Assembly (NCBI GenBank): GCA_022564695.1
Contig: JADFKX010000104.1
Location: 1 to 7,154, forward strand
DNA length: 7,154 nucleotides
Origin: Chloroflexota bacterium
GTDB taxonomy: Bacteria > Chloroflexota > Dehalococcoidia > SM23-28-2 > RBG-16-64-32
Direction of reading: 5' to 3'
The translations under genes were made by a program, and so were the position numbers. Below the pieces are notes generated by a model that searched no databases, was not told the origin of the DNA, and saw only the letters and a program-made list of their open reading frames with translations. Below, piece by piece: positions 5,772-7,154 of the stretch. How positions within the stretch are numbered: position 1 is the first letter of the stretch; every line of letters starts with the position of its first letter.

Positions 5772-6815
5772 ATGGTCAGGGTAGGCATCATAAACGTCAC
5801 GGGCTACGCCGGCGCGGAGCTGGCGCGGCTGCTACACGTTCACCCTGAGGCGCGCCTGAGCAGCGTCAGCGGCCGCAGCGCCGCCGGCAAGACGTTGGCC
5901 GAGGTGTTTCCTCACCTGGCCTCGTACAACCTGACGATCGGCGAGGAGTTGGGCGAGGTTGACTTTGTGTTCTCGGCGCTGCCCCACGCGGCCAGTGCGG
6001 AGGCGGTAGCGCCGCTGGTGCGGGATGGCGTGCCGGTAGTCGACATAAGCGCCGATTTCCGCTTGAGAGATGCCCAGGAGTACACCCGCTGGTACGGTGT
6101 GGAGCACGCGGCGCCGGAGCTGCTGTCGCGGGCAACCTACGGGCTCACGGAGCTGAACCGAGAGGCGGTGCGGTCGTCGCGGCTCGTCGCCAACCCGGGT
6201 TGCTTTCCGGAGTGCGCTTTGCTGGCGCTGGCCCCGGCGGTGAAAGGGGGGATCGTGGGCCCGGATATTATTATCGACTCAAAGTCCGGCGTTTCCGGCG
6301 CCGGACGCACGGTGGGCCTCGCTTACCACTTCGCGGAGGCGAACGAGAGCGTTTCGGCCTACGGATTGGGCGGGCACCGCCACCTGCCGGAGATCGTGCA
6401 GGAGTTGGCCGCAATGTGGCCCCAACGCGTCGGGGAGGAGCCGGATACGCAGCCCATCGTGACGTTCACGCCCCACCTGATTCCGATGACGCGGGGCATA
6501 CTCTCCACCTGCTACGCGACCCTGGTGGCGGGGACGGTGCGCAGCGGCGAGGAGGCGCTCGACCTCTATCGCGAGTTCTACAAGGGGGAGCCGTTCGTGC
6601 GAGTGGTGGACTCGCCGCCGGCGACGAAGCAGGTGTCCGGGAGCAACATGTGCCTGGTCTACCCCACCGTCGATCCGCGCACGGAACGGCTGGTCGTGGT
6701 CAGCGTCATCGATAACCTGGTCAAGGGCGCGGCCGGCCAGGCGATCCAGAACATGAACGCGATGCTGGGGTTGCCGGAGACGGCGGGCCTGGAGACGCTG
6801 GCAGTCTACCCGTAG
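5772..6815 (+). CDS. argC: N-acetyl-gamma-glutamyl-phosphate reductase
   Basis: ArgC reduces N-acetylglutamyl phosphate to N-acetylglutamate semialdehyde with NADPH, the third step of arginine biosynthesis, in the cytoplasm. The chosen start, ATG 5772, gives 347 residues, normal for the family, and has GGAGG (5761-5765) six bases upstream; a longer reading from GTG 5664 would translate the leader hairpin and lacks support. The N-terminal dinucleotide-binding loop is NVTGYAGAEL (about 8-17). Catalytic Cys144 lies in ANPGCFPE. The GGHRHLPEI block supplies the conserved His pair at 202 and 204. SKSGVSGAGR and the TPHLIPMTRGI block are further family hallmarks. The C-terminal NLVKGAAGQAIQNMN segment is intact. 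argJ follows 11 bp later and uses a ribosome binding site that overlaps the argC stop, so the two form an operon, apparently under control of the structured leader upstream. Confidence 0.97.
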   Translation: MVRVGIINVTGYAGAELARLLHVHPEARLSSVSGRSAAGKTLAEVFPHLASYNLTIGEELGEVDFVFSALPHAASAEAVAPLVRDGVPVVDISADFRLRDAQEYTRWYGVEHAAPELLSRATYGLTELNREAVRSSRLVANPGCFPECALLALAPAVKGGIVGPDIIIDSKSGVSGAGRTVGLAYHFAEANESVSAYGLGGHRHLPEIVQELAAMWPQRVGEEPDTQPIVTFTPHLIPMTRGILSTCYATLVAGTVRSGEEALDLYREFYKGEPFVRVVDSPPATKQVSGSNMCLVYPTVDPRTERLVVVSVIDNLVKGAAGQAIQNMNAMLGLPETAGLETLAVYP

Positions 6816-6826
6816 GAGGAGTGGTC

Positions 6827-7154
6827 GTGTATTCTGAGGCAGCTATGAAAGAGGGGATTGAGGTGGTGGCCGAGGGCGGTGTGGCCAGCGCCAAGGGGTT
6901 TGTTGCGGGCGCGGTGCGCGCTCGCATTCGGCCGGACTGGGACAAGCTGGACGTGGCGCTGCTCTACTCGGAGGCGCCGTGCACGGCGGCCGGGGTGTAC
7001 ACCCAGTGCAAGGTGGTGGCCGCCCCCGTGGTGATCACCCGCAAGCACCTGGCAGATGGGGCGGCGCAGGCGGTGATCGCCAACAGCGGTTGCGCTAACG
7101 CCGCCACCGGCGAGCAGGGAACGCGGGACGCGGTGGAGATGGCGCAGCTGGCCG
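6827..7154 (+). CDS. argJ: ArgJ bifunctional ornithine acetyltransferase / glutamate N-acetyltransferase, N-terminal part
   Basis: About 109 codons of the gene are present and it runs off the window. ArgJ moves the acetyl group from N-acetylornithine to glutamate, recycling acetyl groups in the cyclic arginine pathway; some members also use acetyl-CoA. Visible motifs are GGVASAKGF (family GGVTAPKGF), the CTAAGVYTQCKVVAAPV block (family TAAGVFTxNxxxAAPV) and NSGCANAATGEQG (family NSGNANACTG). The self-cleavage Lys-Gly-Ala-Thr site lies beyond the window. The start is taken as GTG 6827 because GGAGGA (6815-6820) lies six bases upstream; GTG 6821 is too close to it and ATG 6845 has only a weak site. 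The oddity is Cys in place of the usual Asn in NSGNAN. Whether the protein is mono- or bifunctional cannot be told. Confidence 0.93.
   Translation, partial: MYSEAAMKEGIEVVAEGGVASAKGFVAGAVRARIRPDWDKLDVALLYSEAPCTAAGVYTQCKVVAAPVVITRKHLADGAAQAVIANSGCANAATGEQGTRDAVEMAQLA

Noticed and set aside
1..7154. CRISPR array, tRNA or rRNA genes, insertion sequences, prophage or defence genes
   Set aside because: No regularly spaced repeats, no tRNA cloverleaf pattern, no transposase or terminal repeats and no defence domain families were seen; the window is almost fully used by housekeeping-type genes.

Overview
The window is gene-dense, GC-rich bacterial chromosome with seven complete protein genes, two genes cut by the window edges, and one probable short leader peptide. 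The gene content (LemA/HtpX pair, Rv1855c-type F420-dependent enzyme, TTG and GTG starts, a lipoprotein with a Pro/Thr linker, and a selenocysteine-containing SelD) suggests a member of Chloroflexota such as a Dehalococcoidia or SAR202 relative. An actinobacterium or another high-GC lineage is not excluded, because that assignment is inferred from gene flavour and not from a marker gene.

Layout: 1-1695 (+) holds the end of lemA, then htpX (membrane zinc protease) and a GNAT acetyltransferase that overlaps htpX by 4 bp, probably one transcript. 1701-2747 (-) is selD, convergent with the GNAT gene and only 5 bp away. Its true length is hidden from ordinary ORF calling because codon 17, the catalytic position, is an in-frame TGA read as selenocysteine. 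A candidate bacterial SECIS hairpin lies just downstream of that TGA. 2748-2862 is a divergent intergenic region with the selD ribosome binding site and a plausible selD promoter. 2863-4601 (+) holds a class A beta-lactamase-fold lipoprotein followed 2 bp later by an endonuclease III family DNA glycosylase. 4602-4681 is a short gap with a weak hairpin. 4682-5557 (+) is a luciferase-like F420-dependent oxidoreductase with a TTG start. 5558-5771 is a 214 bp leader region in front of the arginine genes argC (5772-6815) and argJ (6827 to the edge).

The two most interesting items are the selenoprotein SelD and the arg leader. The leader has a good sigma70-type promoter (TTGACT-N17-TATCCT), then an ATG about 10 nt past the -10 box that opens a 28-codon peptide with five Arg codons. 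A perfect 11-bp GC-rich hairpin follows, just before the argC ribosome binding site. A run of three Gly codons in the peptide can pair with the 5' arm of that hairpin. Together these look like ribosome-mediated attenuation by arginine from a nearly leaderless leader peptide. This is an inference to be tested by comparative alignment.

Working together: argC and argJ catalyse successive parts of the acetylated ornithine pathway. SelD supplies selenophosphate and itself needs the Sec machinery, so selA, selB and selC should be elsewhere in the genome. The other genes are housekeeping or accessory functions with no single shared pathway.
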